Shown piece after piece: positions 17,522 to 27,135 of a DNA stretch of 64,000 nt. The stretch spans positions 186,001-250,000 of the forward strand of contig NZ_NXLR01000001.1 in the NCBI RefSeq assembly GCF_003364255.1. The letters run 5' to 3'. The notes beneath the pieces were generated by a model. The model had not been told where the DNA came from. It ran no database searches and saw only the letters and a list, made by a program, of their open reading frames with translations. The position numbers and the translations under genes were made by a program. Every line of letters begins with the position of its first letter. Position 1 is the stretch's first letter. Source of the DNA: Helicobacter marmotae (GTDB lineage Bacteria; Campylobacterota; Campylobacteria; Campylobacterales; Helicobacteraceae).

Positions 17522-18772
17522 ATGTCAATACACGATACACTCCTCCCCATGCTCCAATCTGCTAAAAATGCTGCCGCCCTGCTTGCAAAAAGCGATGAAG
17601 AGGTGCGAAAGAGCGCACTCTATGCTATGGCAGAACATATAAGGGCACAAGAGGCTGCTATATGTGAGGCAAACAAGCAAGATTTAGAGAATGCCCAATC
17701 TCTGCCCATAGCTATGCAAAAGCGCCTTGAGTTGAATACGCAAAAGGTCTTAACTCTAGCAAAAGCTATAGAAGAAGTCGCGGAGCTCCCCGATGTTTTG
17801 GGCAAAATCAAAAACAAATGGACTACAAAAGCAGGGCTTGAGATCACACAAATAAGCGTCCCTCTAGGGGTAATTGGCGTGATTTATGAATCTCGCCCAA
17901 ATGTTACAAGCGATGTGGCAAGTTTATGCTTTAAAAGCGGTAATGCCTGTATCTTAAAGGGCGGTAAAGAAGCCTATCATTCTAATAGAGCGATTTTTGG
18001 TGCGTTGCAGAGTGCCCTCATAGCTTGCAATCTCCCTAAAGAATGTATATGTATGATAGAAGACACTTCACGCGAGGCAATAACGGAGTTTGTCAAAATG
18101 GATAAATATGTGGATTTGCTGATACCACGGGGAGGAGAGGGGCTTATACATTTTGTAAAAGAGCATTCACGTATTCCTATTATCAAGCATGATAAAGGCG
18201 TATGCCATACCTATATCCATAAAAGCGCATTTTTACCTATGGCTACTCAAGTAGTCCTTAATGCCAAACTTAGCTACCCTGCGGCATGTAATGCCTGTGA
18301 ATGCGTGCTTATAGATGAGGCTTTAGCACAAACCTTCCTCCCCACGCTTATAGAATCTCTTCATCAGCACAATATAAAAGTAATGTTTGAAAATGAAGAG
18401 CTTTTACATCTCTTTGGCAATGTAAGCGATGGTTTAGCAGATTTTGAGCGCGAATGGGGCGATAAAATCATTAATCTTAAAATCGTAAGCGGGATAGATG
18501 AGGCTTTAGCGCATATTGCGCGCTATGGCTCGGCTCATTCAGAATCTATCATCGCTCAAAACACAGATATACAAGAGCGGTTTTTAAACGAAGTAGATGC
18601 GGCGTGCGTGTATGTCAATGCCTCGACACGTTTTAGCGATGGAGGAGAGTTTGGCTTTGGTGCGGAAGTGGGAATCTCTACTTCTAAACTCCACGCAAGA
18701 GGTCCTATGGGGCTAGAATCACTCTGCAGCTATAAGTATTGCGTGCGGGGCAATGGACAGGTGAGAGAATGA
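17522..18772 (+). CDS. proA: Gamma-glutamyl phosphate reductase
   Basis: ProA reduces gamma-glutamyl phosphate with NADPH to glutamate semialdehyde in proline synthesis. It has the aldehyde-dehydrogenase fold: [31 protein letters not shown] and the catalytic cysteine in [15 protein letters not shown]. The tail [25 protein letters not shown] is also conserved. Length 416 residues is normal. A GGAGG site precedes ATG 17522. Its stop overlaps the start of eptA as ATGA, so a proline gene and a lipid A modification gene are coupled here. ProB is not in the window. Confidence 0.97.
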   Translation: MSIHDTLLPMLQSAKNAAALLAKSDEEVRKSALYAMAEHIRAQEAAICEANKQDLENAQSLPIAMQKRLELNTQKVLTLAKAIEEVAELPDVLGKIKNKWTTKAGLEITQISVPLGVIGVIYESRPNVTSDVASLCFKSGNACILKGGKEAYHSNRAIFGALQSALIACNLPKECICMIEDTSREAITEFVKMDKYVDLLIPRGGEGLIHFVKEHSRIPIIKHDKGVCHTYIHKSAFLPMATQVVLNAKLSYPAACNACECVLIDEALAQTFLPTLIESLHQHNIKVMFENEELLHLFGNVSDGLADFEREWGDKIINLKIVSGIDEALAHIARYGSAHSESIIAQNTDIQERFLNEVDAACVYVNASTRFSDGGEFGFGAEVGISTSKLHARGPMGLESLCSYKYCVRGNGQVRE

Positions 18773-20334
18773 AAAACCTTAAACTTTCATGGCTGAGTTT
18801 TACTCTACTAAGCGCAGCTTTTCTGAGTGTTTTAAATTTTAATCTTCTTTGCTTCATTTATGCAAGTGTTGATAGTAGCGCGACTTTATGGCAGCATATT
18901 GCCTTTGTGCCTATGGTGTTTTTGCTGTTGTTTGTGATTTTGTGCGTGTTGCTTGTGCCTTATTTGAGTAAGCTTTTTATGATAATTTTTATCCTTATTG
19001 CTTGTGTGAGTGCGTATTTTATGAATGCCTATGGGGTGATAATCGACCAAACCATGCTAGAAAACGCGCTAAAAACCGATAGCAAAGAAGTAAGCGAGCT
19101 TTTAAATGTGAAATTTATACTTTTTGTGCTTTTTTTGGGAATCTTGCCTTGCTTATTTGTGGCTAAGGTGCGCATTATTTATGCGCCTAAAGGCATTAAA
19201 CGCGCTTTGCTTACACGCATTCTTGCTTTTATCTTGGGCTGGGTTTTGTTGCTTCTTATCTTTGTCCCACAAACGCAGTTTTTTGTGCCATTTTTTAGAC
19301 ATTATTATCAGAGTGAATACTACACCACGCCTTTTTATCAAATCAAATCTTTAGTCAAACTCGTTAAATCCCACACTTTTATCAAGCCTCCGTTGGAGAT
19401 TGTCGCCCCTGATGCCCTCATGGAATCCCACAAAGACAAAAGGCTTCTTATCCTTGTGCTTGGTGAGACAGCAAGGGCGGCGAACTTCTCACTCTTTGAG
19501 GGGGAGAGGGCAAGTGAAAATGATACAAATGTTTATACGCGAGATTTGGGGGTGGTGTTTTTTAATAATGTAAGCTCATGCGGGACTTCTACAGCAGTGA
19601 GTTTGCCCTGTATGTTTTCAGCCTCCACACGAAGTGCGTATAAAAATAGCGAGTTTAAAGAAAACGCACTTGATATTTTGCAAAAGGTAGGTGTCAAGGT
19701 GCAGTGGTTTGGAAACAACTCTGGGGGCTGTCAAGGTGTGTGCAAACGTATAGCATCTGTAGAGATGTTTAATGCAGATTATGATGGAGCTATGCTAAGG
19801 GATATAGAGGCAGCATTGAGAGATTCTCTAGGAGATGAGATTATTGTGGTGCATTTGCAGGGCTCTCATGGACCAACGTATTATAAACGATACCCCGATG
19901 AATTTAGGCTTTTCACCCCTACTTGCGATACAAACGAACTCCAAAAATGCACAAAAGAGCAACTTGTAAATACCTATGACAATACTATTGCTTATAGTGA
20001 TTATGTGATAGCCCAGCTTATCAAAATGCTAGAGGATAAAGTTGGGTTTAGAGCTTCTTTGCTCTATATAAGCGACCATGGGGAGAGCTTGGGGGAAAAT
20101 GGCATATATTTACATGCTATGCCTTACTTCCTTGCACCTAAAGAGCAAACCCATGTGCCACTTTTATTTTATAGCAATGATGGAGAGCTTATGAGAGTAG
20201 CAAAAGCAAGAAAGGACTATCATTTCTCGCATGATTTTATCTTTAGCTCTTTGCTAGGGTATTTTGATGTGCAAAGCAAAGTATATAATCCGCGTTTAGA
20301 TATATTTTCTAATGATTTACAAGATGGGCATTAA
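18769..20334 (+). CDS. eptA: Lipid A phosphoethanolamine transferase (EptA-like)
   Basis: The enzyme transfers phosphoethanolamine from phosphatidylethanolamine to lipid A, and in Campylobacter relatives also to flagellar proteins, at the outer face of the inner membrane. The N-terminal half has about five membrane helices (residues 8-170). The periplasmic sulfatase-fold domain carries [13 protein letters not shown], the catalytic-Thr segment [25 protein letters not shown] and [15 protein letters not shown] 18769 overlaps the proA stop. Length 521 residues fits. Lowered lipid A charge would reduce cationic peptide binding. It ends before a repeat-rich spacer. Confidence 0.92.
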   Translation: MKNLKLSWLSFTLLSAAFLSVLNFNLLCFIYASVDSSATLWQHIAFVPMVFLLLFVILCVLLVPYLSKLFMIIFILIACVSAYFMNAYGVIIDQTMLENALKTDSKEVSELLNVKFILFVLFLGILPCLFVAKVRIIYAPKGIKRALLTRILAFILGWVLLLLIFVPQTQFFVPFFRHYYQSEYYTTPFYQIKSLVKLVKSHTFIKPPLEIVAPDALMESHKDKRLLILVLGETARAANFSLFEGERASENDTNVYTRDLGVVFFNNVSSCGTSTAVSLPCMFSASTRSAYKNSEFKENALDILQKVGVKVQWFGNNSGGCQGVCKRIASVEMFNADYDGAMLRDIEAALRDSLGDEIIVVHLQGSHGPTYYKRYPDEFRLFTPTCDTNELQKCTKEQLVNTYDNTIAYSDYVIAQLIKMLEDKVGFRASLLYISDHGESLGENGIYLHAMPYFLAPKEQTHVPLLFYSNDGELMRVAKARKDYHFSHDFIFSSLLGYFDVQSKVYNPRLDIFSNDLQDGH

Positions 20335-20449
20335 TGCCTTAAGACTTTTCTCTCACATACTAAAGAATCTCCCTCCAAACTCTCAGCTCTAGTGCCTGCA
20401 TAGCAGGCGAAGAATCTCCCTTATATACTAACGACTCTCTCTTAGATAA

Positions 20450-20515
20450 CCAAAAAGTGCGACTAGTGATTCTTGCAGAGATTCTTCGGCTTTTGCAAAG
20501 CCTAAGACATGACAA
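20450..20515. repeat. Dispersed intergenic repeat, copy 3
   Basis: The first 23 nt are identical to 6349-6371. AGAGATTCTTCGGC, a GGCTTTTGCAAAGCC hairpin and CATGACAAC then follow. Both copies keep the ACTAGTGATTC block. Confidence 0.7.
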
Positions 20516-20532
20516 CAAGTCCAACCCGCAAG

Positions 20533-20566
20533 ACAAAATTACCTTGCAAAGGAAATTAGTTTGTCA
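20533..20566. repeat. GACAAA/TTTGTC hairpin
   Basis: Outer arms GACAAA and TTTGTC are exact inverted repeats, with an inner CCTT-GCA-AAGG stem. Related ACAAACT/ATTTCCTTT/AGTTTTGTC sequence occurs near 62470-62503, and part of it near 14343 and 34684. Confidence 0.5.
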
Positions 20567-20651
20567 TTCTAAGCATTGCGAAGAATCTCTGCCCGAGTCA
20601 CTAGTCGCTAAAAGAGATTCTTCACCCCTTGCAGGGGTTTAGAATGACAAT
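20562..20651. repeat. 90-bp nested palindromic element (best copy)
   Basis: Terminal arms TTGTCATTCTAA (20562-20573) and TTAGAATGACAA (20640-20651) are perfect 12-bp inverted repeats. Inside them GAAGAATCTCT (20581-20591) and AGAGATTCTTC (20614-20624) are perfect 11-bp inverted repeats. An ACCCCTTGCAGGGGT hairpin sits in the right arm. It has no coding capacity. It resembles MITE or REP-type palindromes. Confidence 0.75.
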
Positions 20652-20854
20652 AGGATTGAGATTCACTAGTTTTGTGAAGAGAGTTCAGTGGATAAGAGAG
20701 AAGATTCTTCGCCCTCTGTGAGGACTCTAAACATAACAAAAATGGAGAATCGTTGGTAATTTTTAGAGACCATTCAAGCTTCACCCAAAAACTTGACAAT
20801 ATATCCAGTAAAACATATCCTCACTTTAACTTTATCCTCCTTAAGGCAGGAGAT

Positions 20855-21649
20855 TTAGCCCCCATACGCCCTCAAATCATTATGCTTTGGTGTGGAGAGA
20901 TAGAGTGAGGCTTGATATTCTTTAGCGACTTGCTGCATATCCTGCCATAATCTCTCATAGCTTTGTTTTGCTTGATTTAAACCCATAGATTCTATATAGC
21001 TTTGAGGTATTTTAAAGCCCAAGTTTGCCTCATTAATGCTTAATGCACTTTTGATATGAAAAATCCCAAATACACCAAGAAACACTTGCACCTCATAACC
21101 TCCGGTATGTGTAATATCTCTAAAGGTTTTTAAAAATGCCTTTGCCGTTTTTGCTTCAAAAAGCGGTTGAGTGATGATAGCATTTACCCCTGCTTGGAGC
21201 TTTTCTTGCAGTTTTGCTTTGCCTATATTATCTTCTAAACTCCCGCTTCCACTGATAATATATATCTCCTCTCCTAGCTCTTGCCTGATTGCGTGAATCA
21301 TCGCCTTACTTGTCATACTCTCTTGATTGTGCCTCTCTCCGCCAATAATCGCTATGTGCTTGAAGTTTGCATATCTAAGGGCTAGGAGCTGGGCGTAGAA
21401 TTGCTCTACACCGCTTTGCCCGACATAATGCGCACCGCTTAGCGTGGGTATAAAGCTTATATCATCTATGGCTTGCTTTAAGGCATAGGAGGCTAGGAGT
21501 GAATCTACACTGGGGACTTGTCTTGGGTTTGTTGGAATGAGGATAAAATCTACCTGTTTTTTAAGATATGCTAATGCTCCCTCTCGCATGAGTTGGATTG
21601 TTGTTTTATCCTCATGCAAGCTCCTTGGTAAGAATTCAATCCCAAACAT
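20855..21649 (-). CDS. Divergent methylenetetrahydrofolate reductase (MetF-like)
   Basis: MetF-type enzymes reduce 5,10-methylene-THF to 5-methyl-THF for methionine synthesis. This 264-residue protein keeps the outline of the barrel: EFLP at the N-terminus, GAHYVGQSGVEQF, KHIAIIGGE, the cofactor-region LQEKLQAGVNAIITQPLFE and LGVFGIFHIKSALSI. The usual LRGD loop is replaced by IIGGERHNQ, and it is about 30 residues shorter than E. coli MetF. I therefore place it in the superfamily but am unsure of the exact reaction. It stands alone, divergent from serB with a 78-nt gap. Confidence 0.75.
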   Translation of the reverse strand: MFGIEFLPRSLHEDKTTIQLMREGALAYLKKQVDFILIPTNPRQVPSVDSLLASYALKQAIDDISFIPTLSGAHYVGQSGVEQFYAQLLALRYANFKHIAIIGGERHNQESMTSKAMIHAIRQELGEEIYIISGSGSLEDNIGKAKLQEKLQAGVNAIITQPLFEAKTAKAFLKTFRDITHTGGYEVQVFLGVFGIFHIKSALSINEANLGFKIPQSYIESMGLNQAKQSYERLWQDMQQVAKEYQASLYLSTPKHNDLRAYGG

Positions 21650-21683
21650 ACCCTCTCCTCTTAATGCTAGTTTTAAGCCTACA

Positions 21684-21692
21684 TGCTATAAT
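21684..21692 (+). promoter_or_regulatory. Extended -10 promoter of serB-manC
   Basis: TGCTATAAT is an exact TGNTATAAT match 36 nt before the serB ATG, with no obvious -35 box, as usual for this group. An AAGGAT ribosome-binding site follows. Confidence 0.7.
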
Positions 21693-21727
21693 CTTAAGCA
21701 TTTTTTGCAAGTATAAGGATAATCTCA

Positions 21728-22375
21728 ATGAAACTTGTTGTGTTTGATTTTGATTCGACTTTAATGAATGGAGAGACAATCGACATACTCGCCAAAGCCC
21801 ATAATGTAAGCGATGAAGTCGCAGCTATCACTCATAGGGCGATGAGCGGAGAACTTGACTTTTATGAAAGTCTTAAAAAACGCGTAAGCCTCCTTAAGGG
21901 ATTAGCATATAGCAAAGCCTTAGAGATTGCCCATTCTTTGCCACTAAATGATGGGGCACTTGCTTGCGTTAGGGCGTTTAAAAATCAAGGCTATAAGGTA
22001 GTGTGCTTTAGCGGGGGCTTTCATATCGCTACAGATTATTTTGCCAAACATTTAGGGCTTGATGCGAGCTTTGCCAATATCTTGCACCATAAAGATTCTA
22101 TCCTTACAGGCGAAGTGGGGGGCGAGATGATGTTTGCTGATTCTAAGGGCTGCCTCCTTAGGCAATTACAGAATCTCCTCTCCATAGGGCGAGAAAATAC
22201 TATTGTGATAGGCGATGGGGCAAATGATAGAAGTATGTTTGCTTATGCTGATGTGCGCATAGCCTTTTGTGCTAAAGATGTGCTTAAGGCAGAGGCAAAT
22301 ATCATCATTGATAAGCAAGATTTAGAGGAAATCCCCAAAGCCTTAAATATCCCCCTTTGTAAGGAGAGTAAATGA
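21728..22375 (+). CDS. serB: Phosphoserine phosphatase
   Basis: SerB hydrolyses phosphoserine to serine, the last step of serine synthesis. It is a HAD-family enzyme: motif I DFDSTLMNGETID at the N-terminus, motif II VVCFSGGFHIATDYF, motif III/IV VIGDGANDRSMFAYADVRIAF. Length 215 residues matches the short SerB without an ACT domain, as in H. pylori. ATG 21728 follows AAGGATAATCTCA. The stop overlaps the manC start as ATGA, so the two are coupled. Confidence 0.95.
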   Translation: MKLVVFDFDSTLMNGETIDILAKAHNVSDEVAAITHRAMSGELDFYESLKKRVSLLKGLAYSKALEIAHSLPLNDGALACVRAFKNQGYKVVCFSGGFHIATDYFAKHLGLDASFANILHHKDSILTGEVGGEMMFADSKGCLLRQLQNLLSIGRENTIVIGDGANDRSMFAYADVRIAFCAKDVLKAEANIIIDKQDLEEIPKALNIPLCKESK

Positions 22376-23796
22376 CTATTAGTATTTTATGCGGTGGCTC
22401 GGGCACAAGGCTTTTCCCGCTCTCTCGCGAGCTTTTTCCCAAGCAGTTTGTCTCTCTCTTGCCAAAAGAAGATATGGGGCATTCACTTTTCCAAGAAACG
22501 CTTTTGCGAAACGAATTTTTGCTTCAAGCCCATAATGGGCAATTTCAAATCATCACCAATGACAATCACTATTTTATCGCCCAAGAGCAAGCCCATAAAT
22601 GCGGCATAACTTTAGAGGATTTTATTTTAGAATCTTTAAGTAAAAACACCGCCCCAGCTTTAAGTATCGCCGCTTTGAGCGTGTATGAAGCCTTTTGTTT
22701 AAATAGAATTGAAGATGATATAATACTCGCTTTACCAAGCGATCATCTTGTGAAAAATATGCCTATGTATCAAAAAGCCATTGAAGAAGCCATTGCTTTA
22801 GCCAATAAGGGGTTTTTGGTTACATTTGGCATAATGCCTACTTCTCCCCATACGGGATATGGCTACATTAAGGCAAAGGATAATATCGTAGAGCAATTTG
22901 TGGAAAAGCCCTCACTAGAAGATGCGAAGGCTTATCTTGCAGATGGGCATTATCTATGGAATAGCGGTATGTTTTGCTTCCGTGCGGAGGTGTTTTTAAA
23001 AGAACTTAAAACCCATGCCCCCGATGTATATGAATCTTGCAAGCTCACTCTAGAAGCTTCTAAAGAGAGTAAAGGCTCGCATTTTATCCGCTTAGACAAA
23101 GCAATGAGTGCGCATCTGCCAAATATTAGCATTGATTATGCCCTTATGGAGAAAAGTCAAAAGGTAGCCTGTGTGTGCGGGGAGTTTGAATGGGATGATA
23201 TAGGGAGCTTTGAATCTCTAAGCAAACAATACCCCAAAGATAGTGCAAATAATGCAAGTAAGAATGAATTTGTAAGCAAGGATTGTAGTAATAATTTCAT
23301 CATCTCTAATAAGCTTGTGGCTGCTATTGGGGTAGATGATTTAATGGTTATTGATGAGAGCGATTGCCTGCTTATTGCTAAAAAGGGGCATTCGCAGGCT
23401 ATTAGGGATATTGTCTGTATGCTTAAAGACTCTCACCCTGAGCTCACGCAAGTACACAGAAGTGCGCATAGACCTTGGGGGAGCTACTGCGTGCTTTTAG
23501 AATCTCAAAATTATAAAATTAAGCAAATTGTTGTTAAGCCTAAGGGTAGGCTAAGTCTGCAGAAACATTATCATCGCAATGAGCATTGGATTGTTGTAAG
23601 CGGTTCAGCTTATGTAACCATAGGGGAGCATAAGAGCTTTTTAAAAGCAAATGAATCAACCTATATCCCTATGGGGGAAGTACATCGCCTTGAGAATCCG
23701 GGTGTGCTGCCCCTTGTGCTTATAGAAGTGCAAATGGGCGAGTATTTGGGAGAAGATGACATTGTGCGCTTAAGTGATGACTATCAACGTTGCTAG
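22372..23796 (+). CDS. manC: Mannose-1-P guanylyltransferase / mannose-6-P isomerase
   Basis: The bifunctional type II enzyme makes GDP-mannose for surface polysaccharide, and often GDP-fucose downstream. The nucleotidyltransferase domain begins with CGGSGTRLFPLSRELFPKQF and includes FVEKPSLEDAKAYL and LWNSGMFCFRAEVF. The C-terminal cupin isomerase domain has HRPWGSYCVLLE, GRLSLQKHYHRNEHWIVVSG and GEVHRLENPG. Length 474 residues is full size. It overlaps serB by 4 nt. Its H. pylori counterpart, as I remember, is HP0043; GDP-mannose there feeds O-antigen Lewis structures. Confidence 0.95.
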   Translation: MTISILCGGSGTRLFPLSRELFPKQFVSLLPKEDMGHSLFQETLLRNEFLLQAHNGQFQIITNDNHYFIAQEQAHKCGITLEDFILESLSKNTAPALSIAALSVYEAFCLNRIEDDIILALPSDHLVKNMPMYQKAIEEAIALANKGFLVTFGIMPTSPHTGYGYIKAKDNIVEQFVEKPSLEDAKAYLADGHYLWNSGMFCFRAEVFLKELKTHAPDVYESCKLTLEASKESKGSHFIRLDKAMSAHLPNISIDYALMEKSQKVACVCGEFEWDDIGSFESLSKQYPKDSANNASKNEFVSKDCSNNFIISNKLVAAIGVDDLMVIDESDCLLIAKKGHSQAIRDIVCMLKDSHPELTQVHRSAHRPWGSYCVLLESQNYKIKQIVVKPKGRLSLQKHYHRNEHWIVVSGSAYVTIGEHKSFLKANESTYIPMGEVHRLENPGVLPLVLIEVQMGEYLGEDDIVRLSDDYQRC

Positions 23797-24107
23797 AGCG
23801 AGCGTATAGAGTTTGTTTAAATAAGGGCAATATCAATCTTTGTTTGCACAATAGCCTTTAGAGTATCACCTCTTAGAGAAGCTAAGAGTTGGCACTTCGT
23901 GCGATTTAATTTTATCTTGTGATGAGAGGCATATCTTACTGCTAAAAGACGTTGGGGACTTTTTATCATGTTTTAGGGCTTGTAAAGCCCAAAAAATCTC
24001 CGTTGGAGTCTCTAGCAGATAGGGGAGATTCTTCAGGGATAAAGCCTTAAGGTAGCACCAAAGGATTCTCCCAAAGTGTGCCCCATCTCAAAAGGAAATA
24101 AATCGCT
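23797..24107. other. Non-coding gap between convergent manC and fabH
   Basis: No gene seen. A GGGCTT-GTA-AAGCCC hairpin (about 23973-23987) is followed by an A-run, so it is not a clear terminator for manC. A fragment of the dispersed repeat, GGGGAGATTCTTCAGGGATAA, lies around 24017-24037. Confidence 0.5.
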
Positions 24108-25103
24108 CTACTTCCCGCCAAAATGCACTAATGCAGAGCCCCATGTAAAGCCCCCACCAAAAGCATCAAGCAGCATTAAATCACCATATTTTAAGCCATT
24201 TGCCTCATATACATCATTCATCGCCATAGGGATAGAAGCAGCCGAAGTATTACTATATTTTTGCACAGTCAGCACAATCTGCTCATCATTAAAGCAAAGC
24301 TGCTTGCCTACGGCATTAATAATGCGTAAATTCGCCTGATGAGGGATAAAATAAGCAATATCGCCAGCACTCAAAGCATGTTTTTGAAGCATTTCATTGA
24401 CATTTTGAGTGAGTGTTTTCACAGCGATTTTAAATACTTCTTTCCCCTCCATACGTACTACGCTTTGATTCTCTAAATCTTGCTTGGATGGCACCATAAA
24501 GCCCGTGCATGGACGCGGGGTATATAAAAGCTTCTCATAACGTCCATTTGCGCCCGTATGGACATCAAGGATAGCCGCCTTAGGGTCATCACTCGCGCCT
24601 ATAACGCAAGCCCCGGCACCATCGCCAAAAAGCACACAAGTATTTCTATCGCTAAAGTCAAGTATGGAGCTAATTTTCTCCGCACCAATAATAAGCACAT
24701 TTTTATATGTTTGAGATTCTATAAACGATTTTGCAAGGCTAAGAAGATAAATAAACCCACTACAAGCCGCGCTAATGTCAAATGCGGGTTTATTTTCAAT
24801 CCCTAGCTTAAAGGCTGCAAGGCAGGCAGTGCTAGGCATTGCAAAATAATCTCCACTCAGTGTTGAAACAATCACTGCATCAATATCGCTTGCTTCTAAT
24901 CCCGCTCTTTGTAAGGCAAGTTTGCCCGCTTCGTATGCGAGATCACTTGCCTGCTGAGAGGGAAGAGCAAAGTAGCGGGTCTTAATGCCTGTACGCTCTA
25001 CTATCCATTCATCATTTGTATCCACAAGCTTTTCAAAATCAGCATTACTTATGCAAGTAGGCGGGACATAAGAGGCGATTGATTTAAGCGAGGCATACAA
25101 CAT
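24108..25103 (-). CDS. fabH: 3-oxoacyl-ACP synthase III
   Basis: FabH starts fatty acid synthesis by condensing acetyl-CoA with malonyl-ACP. The catalytic triad is visible: Cys in [13 protein letters not shown], His in [10 protein letters not shown] and Asn in [13 protein letters not shown]. The C-terminus [14 protein letters not shown] is standard. ATG 25103 has AAAGGA upstream and gives 331 residues, equal to the family; upstream in-frame codons lie within plsX. It is the last gene of the ndk-DUF177-rpmF-plsX-fabH string, which matches HP0198-HP0202. Confidence 0.97.
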   Translation of the reverse strand: MLYASLKSIASYVPPTCISNADFEKLVDTNDEWIVERTGIKTRYFALPSQQASDLAYEAGKLALQRAGLEASDIDAVIVSTLSGDYFAMPSTACLAAFKLGIENKPAFDISAACSGFIYLLSLAKSFIESQTYKNVLIIGAEKISSILDFSDRNTCVLFGDGAGACVIGASDDPKAAILDVHTGANGRYEKLLYTPRPCTGFMVPSKQDLENQSVVRMEGKEVFKIAVKTLTQNVNEMLQKHALSAGDIAYFIPHQANLRIINAVGKQLCFNDEQIVLTVQKYSNTSAASIPMAMNDVYEANGLKYGDLMLLDAFGGGFTWGSALVHFGGK

Positions 25104-25105
25104 AT

Positions 25106-26107
25106 CTAATCCTTTTGGGTATCTGCTTTGGAGGCAAAAACAGCTGTCAGCTTGGCACAAATATCAGATTCTAAAGCATGGAGGGCTTGATAAATGGCGC
25201 ATTCAATCGCACGCGCATTTGAACTCCCATGGCTAATAATCACAACTTTTTGCACGCCAAGCAAAGGCGCTCCGCCATATTCACTATGGTCCATTTTTTT
25301 CTTCAATCTTCTAAATACACCGCGTAAAAATAAAGCCCCAAACATGGAGCAAATGCAAGATTTAATCTCCTCTTTCATCACAGAAGTAATGGCAAATGCC
25401 ACCCCCTCGCTGGCTTTTAAGACAAGATTCCCACTAAAGCCATCACACACAATAACATCAACACTGCCATTAAAAATATCTCGCCCCTCCACATTGCCCT
25501 TAAAAAACGCAAAAGGCTTAAGGAGCTTAAAGGTAGCCTTAGTTAGCTCATTACCCTTATTATCCTCCTCACCATTGCTTAAAAGCCCAACTCGAGGATT
25601 CTCAAAGCCTATGACATTTTTAGCATATTCATAGCCCATAATCGCAAAATCCACCAAGTACTCACTTTTGCAATCTGTGTTTGCCCCCGCATCAAGGATA
25701 ATGCTTGGCATATCAGTGATATTAGGCATAGTAGTGCATATTGCTGGGCGCGAGACGCCCTTAATGCGTCCAATCTTTAAAGTCGCTAAACTCATCGTAG
25801 CCCCGCTATGTCCGGGAGAAACAAGTGCATCTACTGCGCCTTCTTTAAGCAATTCTGTAGCTTTGAAAATCGAAGATTCTGTGCGTTTGGTCGCACTTGA
25901 GGCGGATTCTTCCATGCGGATATAATCTGTGCAATGCAAAATCTCTACGCGCCCTTTGAGTTTAGATGGTATAAGTGGAGCGATTTGTGCTTCATCGCCG
26001 ACAATCACAGCAGCAAACTCTTTGGCTTTTAATGCTTGTAGCACTCCCTCCACAATAGGAGCTACTCCATTGTCTGCGCCCATAACATCTATGGCTATTT
26101 TTAGCAT
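25106..26107 (-). CDS. plsX: Phosphate acyltransferase PlsX
   Basis: PlsX converts acyl-ACP to acyl-phosphate, which PlsY uses to acylate glycerol-3-phosphate in phospholipid synthesis. The conserved [42 protein letters not shown] and [14 protein letters not shown] segments are present. ATG 26107 follows AAGGAG at 6 nt; the GTG at 26113 is less likely. Length 333 residues. It ends 2 nt before the fabH start, so the two lipid genes share a transcript with rpmF, as in many bacteria. Confidence 0.97.
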   Translation of the reverse strand: MLKIAIDVMGADNGVAPIVEGVLQALKAKEFAAVIVGDEAQIAPLIPSKLKGRVEILHCTDYIRMEESASSATKRTESSIFKATELLKEGAVDALVSPGHSGATMSLATLKIGRIKGVSRPAICTTMPNITDMPSIILDAGANTDCKSEYLVDFAIMGYEYAKNVIGFENPRVGLLSNGEEDNKGNELTKATFKLLKPFAFFKGNVEGRDIFNGSVDVIVCDGFSGNLVLKASEGVAFAITSVMKEEIKSCICSMFGALFLRGVFRRLKKKMDHSEYGGAPLLGVQKVVIISHGSSNARAIECAIYQALHALESDICAKLTAVFASKADTQKD

Positions 26108-26131
26108 GCACACTCCTTTTGGAAGCTGGAA

Positions 26132-26281
26132 TTACTTATAGTTCCCTGTAAATTTATTGATATGATGAGGCATTTTCCAACTCCCATCTTTATCTTTTAT
26201 AGGTCTTGCAAGAGCTACTTTATAATGTGTGCGTCTTTTTGCCGCTCGTGTTTTACTTACGCGTCTTTTAGGAACTGCCAT
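26132..26281 (-). CDS. rpmF: 50S ribosomal protein L32
   Basis: L32 is a small protein of the large ribosomal subunit. The 49-residue translation begins [17 protein letters not shown] and ends NKFTGNYK, a clear match to Helicobacter L32. The C-terminal zinc-ribbon cysteines of many L32 proteins are absent, as in other cysteine-free versions of the family. It lies between the DUF177 gene (9 nt upstream) and plsX (24 nt downstream), the order conserved across bacteria. Confidence 0.96.
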   Translation of the reverse strand: MAVPKRRVSKTRAAKRRTHYKVALARPIKDKDGSWKMPHHINKFTGNYK

Positions 26282-26290
26282 ATATACTCC

Positions 26291-26671
26291 TTATTCATCT
26301 TTGGTGTGATAATCGCTTCGAATAGATTCAATCTCACTTTCCAAAATATAATGTAAATCAACAAAGCCATCAAAAAACTCGACAACCTCGAAGCTATCAA
26401 GCCTTTTACTTTGGCTTTGCATATCCCAGAGCCCATCTGAAATATACAAAACCAAAGGGTAGGCAAGCCTTTTTGCATAGAGCTCGCCGCTTACATCGCA
26501 TATAAGCTCCAACTCCCCACAAATATCCGCCCTCAATCTTAGCATTTGGGAATCTATACGTTCTATCTCCCCCTCTAGTGTAATATGCTCTGTGATTGTC
26601 TCGCCCTGAGATTGGATACTAAGGGCTATAGGTTTAGGTGTATGAGAAATTTTTCTCATTGCGATTTTCAA
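26291..26671 (-). CDS. DUF177 (YceD-like) protein
   Basis: The gene sits directly before rpmF, where a DUF177 protein is found in most bacteria; that family is linked to 23S rRNA accumulation. The protein has 126 residues, with the middle ADICGELELICDVSGELYAKRLAYP resembling the DUF177 core and an acidic tail. TTG 26671 is used because it gives the typical MKIAMRKI beginning and has GGGAG about 9 nt upstream; ATG 26659 is the alternative. It follows the ndk stop directly. It corresponds to HP0199 in order. Confidence 0.8.
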   Translation of the reverse strand: MKIAMRKISHTPKPIALSIQSQGETITEHITLEGEIERIDSQMLRLRADICGELELICDVSGELYAKRLAYPLVLYISDGLWDMQSQSKRLDSFEVVEFFDGFVDLHYILESEIESIRSDYHTKDE

Positions 26672-27085
26672 CTAATATATCTCCCGCTCACTGAAGAAAA
26701 AGGCAATTTCATTTTTCGCATTCTCTAGGCTATCGCTGCCATGTACGGCATTAGCGTCAATGCTTTGAGCAAAGTCTGCCCTAATAGTGCCCTTTGCTGC
26801 TTCTTTAGGATTGGTAGCACCCATAAGCTCGCGGTTTTTGCTCACGGCATTATGCCCCTCAAGCACCATAACCACTACTGGTCCGCTTACCATAAACTCC
26901 ACCAAATCCTTAAAAAATGGTCTTTCTTTATGGATAGCATAAAATTGCTCTGCGTCTGCTTGAGAGAGTTGAAGCTTTTTAAGTGCGGCGATACGGAGGT
27001 TGTTACTTTCAAATCTATCGATAATTTTACCAATAACTCCATTTTGAGTAGCATCAGGCTTGATGATTGAGAGGGTTCTTTCCAT
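26672..27085 (-). CDS. ndk: Nucleoside diphosphate kinase
   Basis: Ndk transfers the gamma phosphate between nucleoside triphosphates and diphosphates through a phosphohistidine. The start [21 protein letters not shown] and the active-site His in [20 protein letters not shown] are exact family features. The 137-residue length is standard. It is the first gene of the operon running to fabH. AAGGAAATGT precedes the ATG, and a TATAAT lies at 27118-27123. Confidence 0.97.
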   Translation of the reverse strand: MERTLSIIKPDATQNGVIGKIIDRFESNNLRIAALKKLQLSQADAEQFYAIHKERPFFKDLVEFMVSGPVVVMVLEGHNAVSKNRELMGATNPKEAAKGTIRADFAQSIDANAVHGSDSLENAKNEIAFFFSEREIY

Positions 27086-27117
27086 ACATTTCCTTTTTGT
27101 GAGTGTTAAAACTTCAG

Positions 27118-27123
27118 ATTATA
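27118..27123 (-). promoter_or_regulatory. -10 box of the ndk-rpmF-plsX-fabH operon
   Basis: On the minus strand TGGTTATAAT contains a perfect TATAAT, about 33 nt before the ndk start, in the short gap after pseF. Confidence 0.6.
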
Positions 27124-27135
27124 ACCAAAAAAATT

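Larger units (their letters stand above)
20335..20854. other. Repeat-rich non-coding spacer between eptA and MetF-like gene
   Basis: This 520-nt gap between convergent genes has no credible gene; short open frames at 20457 and 20608 lie inside repeats. It holds the best copy of the palindromic element (20562-20651), a second copy (20450-20515), a GACAAA/TTTGTC hairpin (20533-20566) and fragments such as GCGAAGAATCTCC near 20407-20419 and AGAAGATTCTTCGCC near 20699-20713. Confidence 0.65.

Noticed and set aside
20457-20799. Two short open frames (about 61 and 63 codons) between eptA and the MetF-like gene
   Set aside because: Both are built from the palindromic repeat and lack start signals.
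23973-23993. GGGCTT-GTA-AAGCCC hairpin as the manC terminator
   Set aside because: The hairpin is followed by A residues on the plus strand and has no U-run on the minus strand, so I do not call it a terminator.
25194-25634. 146-codon open frame antisense to plsX
   Set aside because: plsX is well conserved here; the antisense frame has no recognisable features.
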